Positions 44,272 through 54,513 of a stretch of DNA of 64,000 nt are shown here, piece after piece; position 1 is the first letter of the stretch; every line of letters starts with the position of its first letter. A program made the translations under genes and the position numbers. This stretch comes from Agromyces bauzanensis. Its GTDB lineage: Bacteria; Actinomycetota; Actinomycetes; Actinomycetales; Microbacteriaceae. Location of the stretch: positions 88,377 through 152,376 of the forward strand of contig NZ_BMMD01000006.1 of the NCBI RefSeq assembly GCF_014645655.1, written 5' to 3'. The notes below the pieces were generated by a model. The model saw nothing but the letters and a program-made list of their open reading frames with translations. It made no database searches and was not told where the DNA came from.

Positions 44272-44882
44272 ATGTTCGACCTGCTCGAAGAGCTCGCTGC
44301 CATCCACCGCTCGGTGGCACGCGACGATGCGGCAGACACCGTCTCGGTCACCGTTTCCAGAACGTATGACGCCGACCGTGACGCCGTCTGGGACGCACTG
44401 ACCAATCCCGAGCGTCTCCCCCGCTGGTTCTACCCCATCAGCGGAGACCTCCGACCAGGGGGCACCTTCCAGCTCGAGGGCAACGCCGGCGGTGAGATCC
44501 GCCAGTGCGACCGGCCGACGGCGCTGCGGGTGACCTTCGGTGCGCCCGACAGTGTGCTCGACGTGCGCCTGACCGACGCGCGCACCGGTACGACGCTGGA
44601 CTCGTGCACACCGTGCCGATCGCCATGACCCAAAGCGGGGCCGGTGCACTCTTCGTCGGCCCCGGCTGGGACGGCGCGCTGCTCGGGCTCGGACTCCACC
44701 TTCGCGGCGAGTCCGTCGGCGACCCGCTCCAGGCGGCGAACTCGCCCGAGGTGATCGAGTTCAACCGCGGCTCGATCGACCGCTGGACCGAGGCCGTCGA
44801 GTCGTCGTCGACGGCCTCGGCCGGGGAGATCGCCGGCGCCCGTGATGCCGCCGTGGCGCAGTACACGGTGTTGCCCTCCTGA
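44272..44882 (+). pseudogene. AHSA1/SRPBCC gene broken by a single-base deletion
   Basis: The first frame encodes VSVTVSRTYDADRDAVWDAL, TNPERLPRWFYPISGDLRPG, ALRVTFGAPDSVLDVRLTDA and GTTLD, then drifts to a stop at 44628. The family continuation LVHTVPIAMTQSGAGALFVG, GPGWDGALLGLGLHLRGESV, EFNRGSIDRWTEAVESS to 44882 is in another frame. Inserting one base near 44599 (CTGGA[G]CTCGTG) restores TLELVHTVP and a continuous protein of about 203 residues. The rest is undamaged, so the break is recent or is a sequencing error. Confidence 0.85.
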
Positions 44883-44936
44883 GCGACGGATGCCGCGGCC
44901 CCGCCCTGGCCCGACGACCTCGCTCGCCCGCAGCCG

Positions 44937-45326
44937 TCAGCCGCGGGCGAGCACGTCGAGGTAGTGCTGGTTGTACATGACGCCCAGCACGTTGCCGAAG
45001 GGATCGACCACCGCCGCCGTCGTGAACCCGGGCCCGTGCTCGATGGGCGGCTGGTAGCTCGTGGCGCCGAGTTCGAGCAGCCGTTCGTACGCTCCCTGCA
45101 GGTCGTCGACGTGCCAGTGGATGACCTCGCCCCCCGGCTGTTCGGGCGTGTTCGGCCGGTACTTCGCGTCGATGATGCCGAGTTCGTGCTGGTAGTCTCC
45201 CACCCGGAACTCCAGGTACCCGGGACGCTCGAAGTACGGTTCGATGCCGAGCACCTCCGAGTACCAGGCGGATGCCGCGGCGAGGTCGGCGGCGTAGTAA
45301 CTGACGGTGGCGAATCCCCTGAGCAT
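44937..45326 (-). CDS. VOC family protein (lactoylglutathione lyase-like)
   Basis: 129 residues from ATG 45326 (AAGGA site seven bases upstream). VOC landmarks: VSYYAADLAAASAWYSEVLG, EPYFERPGYLEFRVGDYQHE, VIHWHVDDLQGAYERLLELG, VDPFGNVLGVMYNQHYLDV. Likely metal ligands are the His of HWHVDD and the Glu/His of GDYQHELG. Substrate unknown. It lies divergent from the WYL regulator, which may control it. A longer start at 45395 reaches into that promoter region. Confidence 0.9.
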   Translation of the reverse strand: MLRGFATVSYYAADLAAASAWYSEVLGIEPYFERPGYLEFRVGDYQHELGIIDAKYRPNTPEQPGGEVIHWHVDDLQGAYERLLELGATSYQPPIEHGPGFTTAAVVDPFGNVLGVMYNQHYLDVLARG

Positions 45327-45427
45327 GTCGTGATCCTTCTGTTTCGGTGTCGATGTCGATCTGTTGAACCCATTCTCGGACGCAGAAGTGCTCATCTCGT
45401 GACCACTTTTCCGGCGAGAATCGGAAC

Positions 45428-46369
45428 ATGCGCGCAGACCGCCTCGTCGCCACCCTCCTCACGCTGCAGGCACGCGGAAGGGTGACCGCCGCCCAACTCG
45501 CCGAGGAACTCGAGATCTCGGTCGCCACCGTGCGCCGTGACCTCGAGGCACTCTCCTCCGCAGGCATCCCCGTGTACCCGCAGCCGGGCCGCGGCGGCGG
45601 GTGGCAGCTCCTCGGTGGCGCGCGCACCGACCTCAGCGGACTCACCGCCCCCGAGGCACGCGCCCTCTTCCTCCTCGTCGGGCCCGCGGCGTCCGTCGAC
45701 CCCGATGCGAAGGCCGCGCTGCGCAAGCTCGTGCGTGCCCTGCCCGAGACCTTCCGAGCGGATGCCGCGTCCGCCGCCGAGGCGATCGTGATCGATCCCG
45801 ATGACTGGGGAGAACCGCCGACCGAGCGTCCTGCGCTCCTTCCCGTGCTCGAGTCGGCGGTGGTCGCGCGCCGCCGGGTGCGAATCCGCTACGCAGCGTG
45901 GAATCGGGACCCGGCCGACCGGCTCGTCGACCCCTGGGGTCTCGTGCGCAAGCGGGACCACTGGTACCTGCTTGCCGGGGTCGGCGGCGCGGAGCGCACC
46001 TACCGGGTTGATCGGATCCTCGAGGCCGAGGTGACGGATGCGCCGGCCGAACGCCCCGACGGACTCGACCTCGCCGAGGTCTGGGAGCGGGTCACGGCTG
46101 CCGTGGACGCGCAGCGCGCGGCAGCATCCGCCACGATCCTCGTCGACACCGGCATCGTGCCGCTCCTGAGCACCCAATTCGGACAGCGGGCCGTCGAAGC
46201 GGAATCCGTCGACCCCATCCGCTCCCGCGTGCGCGTCACGGCTCCGACCGAGCAGTTGCTCGCCCGCGGACTCGCGGGCTGGAGCGAGTACGTCGAGGTC
46301 CTCGAACCGGCCTCGGTCCGCACTGAACTGCGGCGCCTCGGCGAAGCGCTCGTACGGCGGAACGCGTGA
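45428..46369 (+). CDS. HTH/WYL domain transcriptional regulator (YafY type)
   Basis: 313 residues. A DeoR-like helix-turn-helix (MRADRLVATLLTLQARGRVT, LAEELEISVATVRRDLEALS) is followed by a linker (GIPVYPQPGRGGGWQLLGGA) and the WYL domain at residues about 140-205 (RRRVRIRYAAWNRDPADRLV, GLVRKRDHWYLLAGVGGAER), then a C-terminal WCX domain. Unlike PafB/C it is a single-gene regulator. The divergent VOC gene is the obvious candidate target. Confidence 0.93.
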   Translation: MRADRLVATLLTLQARGRVTAAQLAEELEISVATVRRDLEALSSAGIPVYPQPGRGGGWQLLGGARTDLSGLTAPEARALFLLVGPAASVDPDAKAALRKLVRALPETFRADAASAAEAIVIDPDDWGEPPTERPALLPVLESAVVARRRVRIRYAAWNRDPADRLVDPWGLVRKRDHWYLLAGVGGAERTYRVDRILEAEVTDAPAERPDGLDLAEVWERVTAAVDAQRAAASATILVDTGIVPLLSTQFGQRAVEAESVDPIRSRVRVTAPTEQLLARGLAGWSEYVEVLEPASVRTELRRLGEALVRRNA

Positions 46370-46372
46370 CGG

Positions 46373-46705
46373 TCAGCCGGAGCTGCGCTGCTCGAACTTC
46401 TCCCGTCGACGGCCGGATGCGGGCATGCCGAGCTCGTTCAGCGGACCCGTGGTGGGCTCGTGCTCGGGCAGCCGTTCCTCCGTGGGGCAGACGAGCACGG
46501 TGTTCGGAGTCGAGTGATCGACCACGTGCTCGAACATGGGATGCCCGCAGATCGGGCATGCTCGCTCATCGAGCGGCGTGGTGTCCTCGTCGCGGTCGTC
46601 GAGAATCGGCGGCAGGCCGAACGCGGGCAGCAGGGCCCGGTCGACGCGATCGAAGAATCGTGTGAACGTGTTGCCCTCAGGCGGGCTCGCCTCTTCGCGT
46701 GCCAT
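46373..46705 (-). CDS. Hypothetical protein with a CxxC zinc-ribbon-like pair
   Basis: 110 residues from ATG 46705. The N-terminal half is acidic and helical (FTRFFDRVDRALLPAFGLPP). The second half holds CPICGHPMFEHVVDHS and VLVCPTEERLPE. The CPIC pair with later His and Cys residues suggests a small zinc-binding fold. A similar short protein next to SDR genes occurs in relatives, but no function is known to me. It is convergent with the WYL gene (3-base gap) and divergent from the SDR gene. Confidence 0.65.
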   Translation of the reverse strand: MAREEASPPEGNTFTRFFDRVDRALLPAFGLPPILDDRDEDTTPLDERACPICGHPMFEHVVDHSTPNTVLVCPTEERLPEHEPTTGPLNELGMPASGRRREKFEQRSSG

Positions 46706-46770
46706 GGCCCGATGGTACGCCCGCTCCCCCGGGCCGCGCCAGAGCACCCCGCCCACCTAGGCTGGCCGTC

Positions 46771-47535
46771 ATGCAGATGAATGAAGGGCTTCGCCCCGTC
46801 ACGATAATCACCGGCGCGAGTCGCGGCATCGGCGCCGCCATCGCCGAGCGACTCGCCGCTGACGGGCACGACCTCGTCTTGACCTACCGGGATCGGGCGA
46901 CGGATGCCGCGGCCGTCGTGCGCGCGTGCGAGGCATCCGGTGCCCGCGTGCTGCTGCTCCGCGCGGACCTGGCCGATCTCGAGCAGGCCGCGTCGGTGGT
47001 GCCGGCGGCGATCGCGGAGTTCAGCACGGTGACCGGGCTCGTCAACAACGCCGGCATCACCGGACGGATCGGCGGATTCCTCGACGCCTCGATCCACGAG
47101 GCCGAGCTCCTCTTCCGCGTCAACGTGCTCGCGCCCATCGTGCTCACGCAGGCCGCGATTGCCCACATGGCCACCGATCGCGGCGGGGCCGGCGGATGCA
47201 TCGTGAACATCTCCTCGGGTGCGGCCACCTCGGGCGCGCCGAACACGTACATCCCCTACGCCATGAGCAAGGCCGCGATCAACGCGCTGACCACGGGCAC
47301 CGCGAAGGAGTTCGGGCCGGTCGGCGTACGCGTGAACACCGTCTCTCCGGGTACGACGCGCACCGAGATGCACGCGGCGGCCGGCCGGCCGAACGCGCCC
47401 GACGAGCGCGCCCCCAGAATCCCCATGCGACGCCCGGGCGAGGTGCACGAGATCGCCGGTGCGGTCGCATACCTCTTCTCAGCGGATGCCTCGTACACGT
47501 CGGGCGCGGACATCCGGGTCGCAGGCGGCATCTGA
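46771..47535 (+). CDS. SDR family oxidoreductase
   Basis: 254 residues of the classical SDR type: IITGASRGIGAAIAERLAAD (cofactor), LTYRDRATDAAAV (NADP-type Arg), LVNNAGITGRIGG, NISSGAATSGAPNTYIPYAM with YIPYAMSKAAIN giving the YxxxK catalytic pair, then PGTTRTEM and the C-terminal SGADIRVAGGI. It fits glucose dehydrogenase or 3-ketoacyl reductase-like enzymes; the substrate cannot be assigned. TAGGCT at 46758-46763, seven bases before the ATG, gives a leaderless start. Confidence 0.93.
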   Translation: MQMNEGLRPVTIITGASRGIGAAIAERLAADGHDLVLTYRDRATDAAAVVRACEASGARVLLLRADLADLEQAASVVPAAIAEFSTVTGLVNNAGITGRIGGFLDASIHEAELLFRVNVLAPIVLTQAAIAHMATDRGGAGGCIVNISSGAATSGAPNTYIPYAMSKAAINALTTGTAKEFGPVGVRVNTVSPGTTRTEMHAAAGRPNAPDERAPRIPMRRPGEVHEIAGAVAYLFSADASYTSGADIRVAGGI

Positions 47536-47574
47536 CCTGAGCCGGTCGCCTGGGCGCCCGGACGCGGCCGGCGC

Positions 47575-48303
47575 TCAGTGCTCGCCGAACCCCGACTCCG
47601 CCAGCGCGGCGATCGCATCGACGGCCTCGCGCCCGTCGGGGTCGTCGCTCGCGATCACGATCGTCGCGCCTTTCGTGAGCCCGAGCGACATGATGCCGAG
47701 CAGGCTCTTCGCGTCGGTGCCGTTCACGGTGACCCGCTGCCCGAACGTGCTCGCGAGCTTCACGAGCTCGGCGGCGGGACGGGCGTGCAGGCCGTCGGCA
47801 TTGATGAGCGTCACCTGGCGCGTGTGCGTCGCGTGCGGCGCCGCTTTCGTGGGCGGAGCGGCGACGGATGCCGCGTCAACACCGGTCTCGGTCGCACCGG
47901 CGCCCCCGGCGGGGGCACGTGCGCTCTCCGCCGCGGCGACCACCTCGTCGAGGCCGTCGCCAGCCTCCGCCGCCACGGCGGCGGCCACGCCGCCCTCGAC
48001 GAGCGGCGCGTCGACGATGCGCACGCGGGCGCGCGTCTCATCGTCGAGGAAATCGAGCGCGGTCTCGGCGGTGAGGATCGCCGAGCCCAGGTCGCAGAGG
48101 ATGACGACACCCGCACCCGCATCCGCCTCGGCGATGCCGGCGTTCACCAGGTCGAAACTCGTGCCGATCCGTCCGTCGTCGGTACCGCCTGCGGCGACGA
48201 GTCTCGCCAACGGCGCCATCTGCCTTGCCAGTTCGACCAGCCCCTCCGCGATCCGGGCGGAGTGCGAGACGAAGACCACGCCGACACGGTCGGCTGCCGC
48301 CAC
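47575..48303 (-). CDS. dhaM: Dihydroxyacetone kinase phosphotransfer subunit DhaM fused to HPr
   Basis: 242 residues from GTG 48303. Residues 1-125 are the mannose-EIIA-like DhaM domain, with the phosphorylated His in VGVVFVSHSARIAEGLVELA and VVILCDLGSAILTAETALDF. After an Ala/Pro linker, residues about 155-242 are an HPr domain (INADGLHARPAAELVKLAST, KSLLGIMSLGLTKGATIVIA) with active His in LHARPA. The enzyme I domain of the longest DhaM forms is absent, so phosphate must come from a general EI. One base separates its start from the dhaL stop. Confidence 0.94.
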   Translation of the reverse strand: MAAADRVGVVFVSHSARIAEGLVELARQMAPLARLVAAGGTDDGRIGTSFDLVNAGIAEADAGAGVVILCDLGSAILTAETALDFLDDETRARVRIVDAPLVEGGVAAAVAAEAGDGLDEVVAAAESARAPAGGAGATETGVDAASVAAPPTKAAPHATHTRQVTLINADGLHARPAAELVKLASTFGQRVTVNGTDAKSLLGIMSLGLTKGATIVIASDDPDGREAVDAIAALAESGFGEH

Positions 48304-48304
48304 C

Positions 48305-48952
48305 TCAGGCTCCAGCGGCGGCGGATGCAGCCTCCGCTGCCGCCCGCAGCAGCAGGGCCGACGACTGCGCGCCGGGGTCGCGGTGACCCGCCGAACGTTC
48401 GCCGAGATAGCTCGCGCGACCCTTGCGGGCGACGAGCGGAATCGTCGCGTCGGAACCCGTGGCCGCGGCATCCGCCGCCGCCCCGAGGACGGCCGCGACA
48501 TCCGACCCGTTCGACGCGGCCGCGTCGGCGGCCTCGGCGGCCGGCGTCCACGCGTCGACCATCGTCTTGTCGCCCGATTCGGCCTTGCCGCGCAGCACGA
48601 TGCCGTCTCGCGCCGCGGTCAGCACCGCGGCGATCGCCGAGCCGTCGAGCGAGGTGGCCGAACCGGCGGCGACCGCGCCCTTGAGGTAGGCGGTGCCGTA
48701 CAGCGGCCCGGCCGCGCCGCCGACCGTGGAGATGAGCGTCGTCGCCACGAGCTTCAGGACGTCACCCGGTGTGGATCCGGCGGGGAGGTCGTCGAGCTTC
48801 GGGAGCACGGCCTGGAAGCCGCGGTCCATGTTCTCGCCGTGATCGCCGTCGCCGATCTCGCGGTCGAGCTTGATCAGCTCGACCCGGTGCTCGGCGATGA
48901 CGTCCGCGCTCCGCCTGACCCAGTCCACCGCCCAGGTGATGTCCAGCCCCAA
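48305..48952 (-). CDS. dhaL: Dihydroxyacetone kinase ADP-binding subunit DhaL
   Basis: 215 residues. The nucleotide-binding signature is LDREIGDGDHGENMDRGFQA (Asp residues that hold Mg-ADP), then TLISTVGGAAGPLYGTAYLK and ESGDKTMVDAWTPAAEAADA, and the C-terminal RKGRASYLGERSAGHRDPGA with SSALLL. DhaL accepts phosphate from DhaM and passes it to dihydroxyacetone bound in DhaK. The start lies nine bases after the dhaK stop; dhaK-dhaL-dhaM form one operon. Confidence 0.96.
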   Translation of the reverse strand: MGLDITWAVDWVRRSADVIAEHRVELIKLDREIGDGDHGENMDRGFQAVLPKLDDLPAGSTPGDVLKLVATTLISTVGGAAGPLYGTAYLKGAVAAGSATSLDGSAIAAVLTAARDGIVLRGKAESGDKTMVDAWTPAAEAADAAASNGSDVAAVLGAAADAAATGSDATIPLVARKGRASYLGERSAGHRDPGAQSSALLLRAAAEAASAAAGA

Positions 48953-48961
48953 GGTCGCCCC

Positions 48962-49963
<1,002 letters not shown>

Positions 49964-50182
49964 GAGTATCCCTTTCCCCATCGCTGCCGCACGCCGTGCG
50001 ACCGTGCATCGGCGTCGACGCAGCACTCCCCCGTCAACCTACGCCCGCGCCGCAGCCCGCCGGAAGGGGCTTCGACGAAATCGGCGAGACCATTCCCACC
50101 TGAAGGCCTGCTGAGTATGGTGGGCAGTGTTCCGCCCCTGGGCGAAGCCCTGTGGGCCAAGCGAAAAGGATGGAAGGTCAAC

Positions 50183-50956
50183 GTGGACGATCTCGGTGTG
50201 CTGTTCCTGTCCGAAATGGTCGGGACGGCGATGCTGGTGCTCCTCGGTTGCGGTGTGGTGGCCAACGTCGCCCTCGCGAAGACGAAGGGCTTCGGCGGCG
50301 GGTTCCTCATGGTGAACGTCGGCTGGGGCCTCGCAGTCTTCGCCGGTGTCATCGTCGCCTATGCTTCCGGCGCGCAAATCAATCCGGCGGTCACGCTCGG
50401 CCTCGTGGCGAACGGCGCGACCGAGTTCGGCAATCCGGCCTTCGGCACGACGGTCCCGGTCGACGCACTGTCGGTGCTCGCGTTCATCGGTGCGCAGCTG
50501 CTCGGCGGCATCATCGGCGCGGTCTTCGTGTGGCTGGCCTACAAGCAGCACTTCGACGACGCGCCCGAGCCCGCGACGAAGCTCGGCGTGTTCTCGACCG
50601 GTCCGGCGATCCGCTCCTACGGCTGGAACGTCATCACCGAGGTCATCGGCACGTTCGTGCTGGTCTTCGTGGTGATCGGCTTCGGGCGGCAGGGAGACGC
50701 CTCGGGGCTCGCGGCGCTCGGCGCACTGCCCGTCGGCCTTCTCGTCATCGGAATCGGCGCCTCGCTGGGTGGTCCGACGGGCTACGCGATCAACCCGGCG
50801 CGTGACCTCGGCCCGCGCATCGCACACGCCATCCTCCCCATCCGCGGCAAGGGCTCCTCCGACTGGGCGTACTCGTGGGTCCCCGTCGTCGGCCCCATCA
50901 TCGGCGGGCTCCTCGCCGGCTGGGCCGCGATCCCGCTCCTTCCGCTACTCGGCTGA
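50183..50956 (+). CDS. glpF: MIP family glycerol uptake facilitator
   Basis: 257 residues from GTG 50183, with GGAAGG upstream. Six membrane helices and two half-helices with the aquaporin motifs: SGAQINPAVTLGLV (first NPA) and GYAINPARDLGPRIAHAILP (second NPAR with the Asp typical of glyceroporins). It admits glycerol for the kinase encoded next. A terminator hairpin (50963-50990) separates it from glpK, so kinase expression may need read-through or its own promoter. Confidence 0.94.
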   Translation: MDDLGVLFLSEMVGTAMLVLLGCGVVANVALAKTKGFGGGFLMVNVGWGLAVFAGVIVAYASGAQINPAVTLGLVANGATEFGNPAFGTTVPVDALSVLAFIGAQLLGGIIGAVFVWLAYKQHFDDAPEPATKLGVFSTGPAIRSYGWNVITEVIGTFVLVFVVIGFGRQGDASGLAALGALPVGLLVIGIGASLGGPTGYAINPARDLGPRIAHAILPIRGKGSSDWAYSWVPVVGPIIGGLLAGWAAIPLLPLLG

Positions 50957-50962
50957 ACCCGG

Positions 50963-50990
50963 CGGGGCCGGTCCGCAAGGACCGGCCCCG
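50963..50990 (+). terminator. Strong hairpin between glpF and glpK
   Basis: CGGGGCCGGTCC (50963-50974), loop GCAA, and GGACCGGCCCCG (50979-50990) form a perfect 12-bp stem with a GNRA loop seven bases after the glpF stop. It probably terminates or attenuates transcription before glpK. Confidence 0.8.
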
Positions 50991-51059
50991 CTCCGTTCCG
51001 CCGGTTCCCCGTGCCCCCGCCGACGGTGGCGGGGCATCCGCATCATCTGAGAGGAAGTC

Positions 51060-52580
51060 ATGGCTGACTACATCCTGGCGATCGACCAGGGCACGACGTC
51101 GTCGCGCGCGATCATCTTCGACAAGAGGGGTTCCATCGTCGCGACCGGACAGCTCGAACACGAGCAGATCTTCCCCAAGGCCGGCTGGGTCGAGCACGAC
51201 CCCATGGAGATCTGGCGCAACACTCGGGAGGTCACCGGCCAGGCCCTCGGCAAGGCCGACCTCACCCGGCACGACATCGCGGCCGTCGGCATCACGAACC
51301 AGCGCGAGACCGCGGTGGTCTGGGACAAGAACACCGGCGAGCCCGTCTACAACGCCATCGTCTGGCAGGACACGCGCACCCAGCCCATCGTCGACCGGCT
51401 CGCGGCCGACGGCGGCGTGGAGCGGTTCAAGCAGGATGTCGGCCTTCCCCTCGCCACGTACTTCTCGGGCACGAAGATCGTCTGGATCCTCGAGAACGTG
51501 CCCGGTGCTCGTGAGAAGGCGGAAGCGGGCGACCTGCTCTTCGGCACCACCGACTGCTGGGTGCTCTGGAACCTCACCGGTGGCACCGACGGCGGCGTGC
51601 ACGCCACGGATGTCACGAACGCGAGCCGCACGTTGTTCATGGACCTCGCGACGCTCGAGTGGCGCGACGACATCCTCGCCGCGTTCGGCGTGCCGCGCTC
51701 GATGATGCCCGCGATCAAGGCGTCGTCCGAGGTGTACGGCACCGTCGAGCCCTCGAGCCTGCTGCGCGAGGTGCCGGTCGCGGGGATCCTCGGCGACCAG
51801 CAGGCGGCGACCTTCGGGCAGGCGGCGTTCGATCCGGGCGAGTCGAAGAACACCTACGGCACCGGCAACTTCCTCATCTTCAACACCGGCGAGGAGATCG
51901 TCCACTCCAGGAACGGCCTGCTCACGACGCTCGGCTACAAGCTCGGCGACGACAAGCCGCACTACGCGCTGGAGGGCGCGATCGCCGTCACGGGCTCCCT
52001 GGTGCAGTGGGTGCGCGACAACCTCGGGCTCATCTCGAACGCGTCCGAGATCGAGGACCTGGCGAAGACCGTCGACGACAACGGCGGCGCGTACTTCGTG
52101 CCGGCGTTCTCCGGCCTGTTCGCGCCGTACTGGCGACCCGACGCCCGCGGCGCGCTCGTCGGCCTCACCAGGTACGTGCACAAGGGCCACATCGCCCGGG
52201 CCGTCCTCGAGGCCACCGCGTTCCAGACCCGCGAGGTGCTCGACGCGGTGAACGCCGACTCGGGCGTCGACCTCACCGAGCTCAAGGTCGACGGCGGCAT
52301 GATCGCCAACAACACGCTGATGCAGTTCCAGGCCGACATCCTGGGCGTACCGGTCGTGCGTCCGGTCGTCGCCGAGACCACGGCGCTCGGAGCCGCCTAC
52401 GCGGCCGGCCTCGCGGTCGGGTTCTGGTCGAGCCTCGACGAGCTCCGTGCCAACTGGCAGGAGGACTCGCGCTGGGAGCCGAAGATGGATCCCGCCGAGC
52501 GCGACCGTCAGCTGCGCCTCTGGAAGAAGGCCGTCACGAAGACGTTCGACTGGGTCGACGAGGATGTGTCGCACGGCTGA
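51060..52580 (+). CDS. glpK: Glycerol kinase
   Basis: 506 residues, full length. FGGY-kinase landmarks: [20 protein letters not shown] (phosphate 1), [80 protein letters not shown] (phosphate 2) and [20 protein letters not shown]. It phosphorylates glycerol to sn-glycerol-3-phosphate. AGAGGAAG precedes the ATG. It is next to glpF and divergent from the Dha kinase operon, a complete glycerol-use locus without a glycerol dehydrogenase in the window. Confidence 0.97.
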   Translation: MADYILAIDQGTTSSRAIIFDKRGSIVATGQLEHEQIFPKAGWVEHDPMEIWRNTREVTGQALGKADLTRHDIAAVGITNQRETAVVWDKNTGEPVYNAIVWQDTRTQPIVDRLAADGGVERFKQDVGLPLATYFSGTKIVWILENVPGAREKAEAGDLLFGTTDCWVLWNLTGGTDGGVHATDVTNASRTLFMDLATLEWRDDILAAFGVPRSMMPAIKASSEVYGTVEPSSLLREVPVAGILGDQQAATFGQAAFDPGESKNTYGTGNFLIFNTGEEIVHSRNGLLTTLGYKLGDDKPHYALEGAIAVTGSLVQWVRDNLGLISNASEIEDLAKTVDDNGGAYFVPAFSGLFAPYWRPDARGALVGLTRYVHKGHIARAVLEATAFQTREVLDAVNADSGVDLTELKVDGGMIANNTLMQFQADILGVPVVRPVVAETTALGAAYAAGLAVGFWSSLDELRANWQEDSRWEPKMDPAERDRQLRLWKKAVTKTFDWVDEDVSHG

Positions 52581-52608
52581 TGCCGAGCGTGCTCCAGCAG
52601 TGAGGCGA

Positions 52609-52633
52609 GGGCCCCGCGGATGCCGCGGGACCC
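52609..52633. terminator. Hairpin between convergent glpK and trpD
   Basis: GGG-C-CCCGCGG (52609-52619), loop ATG, CCGCGGG-A-CCC (52623-52633). The stem contains the over-represented 12-mer CGGATGCCGCGG (52617-52628). It lies between convergent genes and may serve both. Confidence 0.7.
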
Positions 52634-52640
52634 TTCGTCG

Positions 52641-53693
52641 TCACCGCTTCGTGGCGTCGATCCACTCCTCGAGCTTCCGGGCCGCGGCGCCGCTGTCGAC
52701 CGCCTCCTCGGCCACGGCCAGCTTGTCGTGGAACCGGTCGAGCACGGCGCGCTGGAACTGGCTCGGGTCCTTCGCCAGCTCGAACGACACCAGGCCGGCG
52801 GCCGCGTTGAGCACGACGATGTCGCGCACCGGACCGCGCTCGCCGGCGAACACCCGGTGCACGATCTCGGCGTTGTGGGCTGCGTCGCCGCCGACCAGCT
52901 CGTCGATCGTCGTGCGCCGGATGCCGAGTTCCCGCGGGTCGAGATCGTGCTCCTTGACCGTGCCACGCGAGACCTCCCAGATGTGGCTGTGCCCGGTGGT
53001 CGTGAGCTCGTCGAGGCCGTCGTCGCCCCGGAACACGAGCGCCGTCGCGCCGCGCGTCCGGAACACGCCGACGATGAGCGGCACCCGGTCGAGGTTGGCG
53101 ACCCCCACTGCCGACGCCTCGGGGCGGGCAGGGTTGCAGAGCGGGCCGAGGAAGTTGAAGACGGTCGGCACACCGAGTTCGGACCGCACCGGACCCGCAT
53201 GACGGAAGCCGGGGTGGAAGGCACCGGCGAACGCGAACGTGATGCCGACCTCACCGAGCACCCGGGCCACTCGCTCGGCAGGGAGCGCCAAGTCGAGGCC
53301 GAGCGCGGCCAGCACGTCGGAGGATCCCGACGACGAGCTCGCGGCGCGGTTGCCGTGCTTGATCACGGGGACTCCGGATGCCGCGGCCACGACCGACGCC
53401 ATCGTCGACACGTTCACCGTGCCGAAGCGGTCGCCGCCCGTGCCCACGATGTCGAGCGCCATCGGATCGACGGGCAGCGGGATCGCGTGCTCGAGCACCG
53501 CGTCGCGGAACCCGACGATCTCGTCCACCGTCTCCCCCTTCACGCTGAGGGCGATGAGGAATCCGGCCAGCTGTGCGGGCGTGACCGTGCCGGTCATGAC
53601 CTGTTCCATGCACCACGCCGCGTCCGACACGCTGAGGTCCTCGTGCTCGAGGAGCGCGGAGATGATGGTCGGCCAATTCTGTCGGGTGGGCAT
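52641..53693 (-). CDS. trpD: Anthranilate phosphoribosyltransferase
   Basis: 350 residues. Family motifs: VDPMALDIVGTGGDRFGTVN (the GTGGD PRPP-binding loop), VSTMASVVAAASGVPVIKHG with NRAASSSSGSSDVLAALG, FAFAGAFHPGFRHAGPVRSE, GPLCNPARPEA and the C-terminal VLNAAAGLVSFELAKD. It transfers phosphoribose to anthranilate in tryptophan synthesis. Other trp genes are absent from the window. The head-to-head trpD-ctaE arrangement is conserved in actinobacteria, including Mycobacterium. Confidence 0.97.
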   Translation of the reverse strand: MPTRQNWPTIISALLEHEDLSVSDAAWCMEQVMTGTVTPAQLAGFLIALSVKGETVDEIVGFRDAVLEHAIPLPVDPMALDIVGTGGDRFGTVNVSTMASVVAAASGVPVIKHGNRAASSSSGSSDVLAALGLDLALPAERVARVLGEVGITFAFAGAFHPGFRHAGPVRSELGVPTVFNFLGPLCNPARPEASAVGVANLDRVPLIVGVFRTRGATALVFRGDDGLDELTTTGHSHIWEVSRGTVKEHDLDPRELGIRRTTIDELVGGDAAHNAEIVHRVFAGERGPVRDIVVLNAAAGLVSFELAKDPSQFQRAVLDRFHDKLAVAEEAVDSGAAARKLEEWIDATKR

Positions 53694-53833
53694 GGACTCG
53701 ATCCTATCTGCCGGATTCAGGGCGGATTCCCGGCTTCGACCCTTGAGAACTTAGGGTTCCCTAACCGGCCGGGACGGACATGGCTGTCCGGGTTGACGAG
53801 AACTCACCCGCGATTTCAGCCATAATGGTGTGC

Positions 53834-54463
53834 GTGACGAGCACCTCAATCACTTACCAGGCGAGCGCGCCCGTGATCAAACGACCGAACACCGTCGCGG
53901 TGGGCACGATCGTCTGGCTCGGCAGCGAGGTCATGTTCTTCGCTGGGCTGTTCGCGATCTACTTCACGCTGCGATCGATGTCGCCCGAGTTGTGGGCGTT
54001 CGAGGCGGGTCGCCTCAACTTCCCGTACTCGCTGACGAACACGATCATCCTCGTGGCGTCGTCGTTCACGTGCCAGTTCGGCGTGTTCGCGGCCGAGCGG
54101 CTGCAGCCCTACGCCACCGGCTGGAAGCCCACGCAGTGGGGCATGGTCGAGTGGTTCTTCCTGACCTATGCCATGGGCGCCATCTTCGTCGCCGGCCAGA
54201 TCTGGGAGTACGCGACGCTCGTCTCCGAGGGCATCGCGATCGACTCGAACGCCTACGGGTCCGCGTTCTACCTCACCACCGGCTTCCACGGCCTGCACGT
54301 CACGGGCGGGTTGATCGCCTTCCTCCTCGTGATCGGCCGGGTGTTCGCCGTCAAGAACTTCGGCCACCGCGAGGCGACGAGCGCGATCGTGGTGTCGTAC
54401 TACTGGCACTTCGTCGACGTCGTCTGGATCGGTCTGTTCCTCGTGATCTACATCCTCAGATGA
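53834..54463 (+). CDS. ctaE: Cytochrome c oxidase subunit III
   Basis: About 209 residues, five membrane helices as usual for actinobacterial Cta[81 protein letters not shown] and [20 protein letters not shown]. The GTG at 53834 is chosen because CATAAT (53821-53826) stands seven bases upstream; ATG 53825 and GTG 53828 overlap that element. It is part of the aa3 oxidase within the bc1-aa3 supercomplex and is followed directly by qcrCAB. Confidence 0.95.
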   Translation: MTSTSITYQASAPVIKRPNTVAVGTIVWLGSEVMFFAGLFAIYFTLRSMSPELWAFEAGRLNFPYSLTNTIILVASSFTCQFGVFAAERLQPYATGWKPTQWGMVEWFFLTYAMGAIFVAGQIWEYATLVSEGIAIDSNAYGSAFYLTTGFHGLHVTGGLIAFLLVIGRVFAVKNFGHREATSAIVVSYYWHFVDVVWIGLFLVIYILR

Positions 54464-54513
54464 GCCTCGACAGGAGCGTCACGAACAGCATGCCCGCGAA
54501 CAGGAAGAAACTG

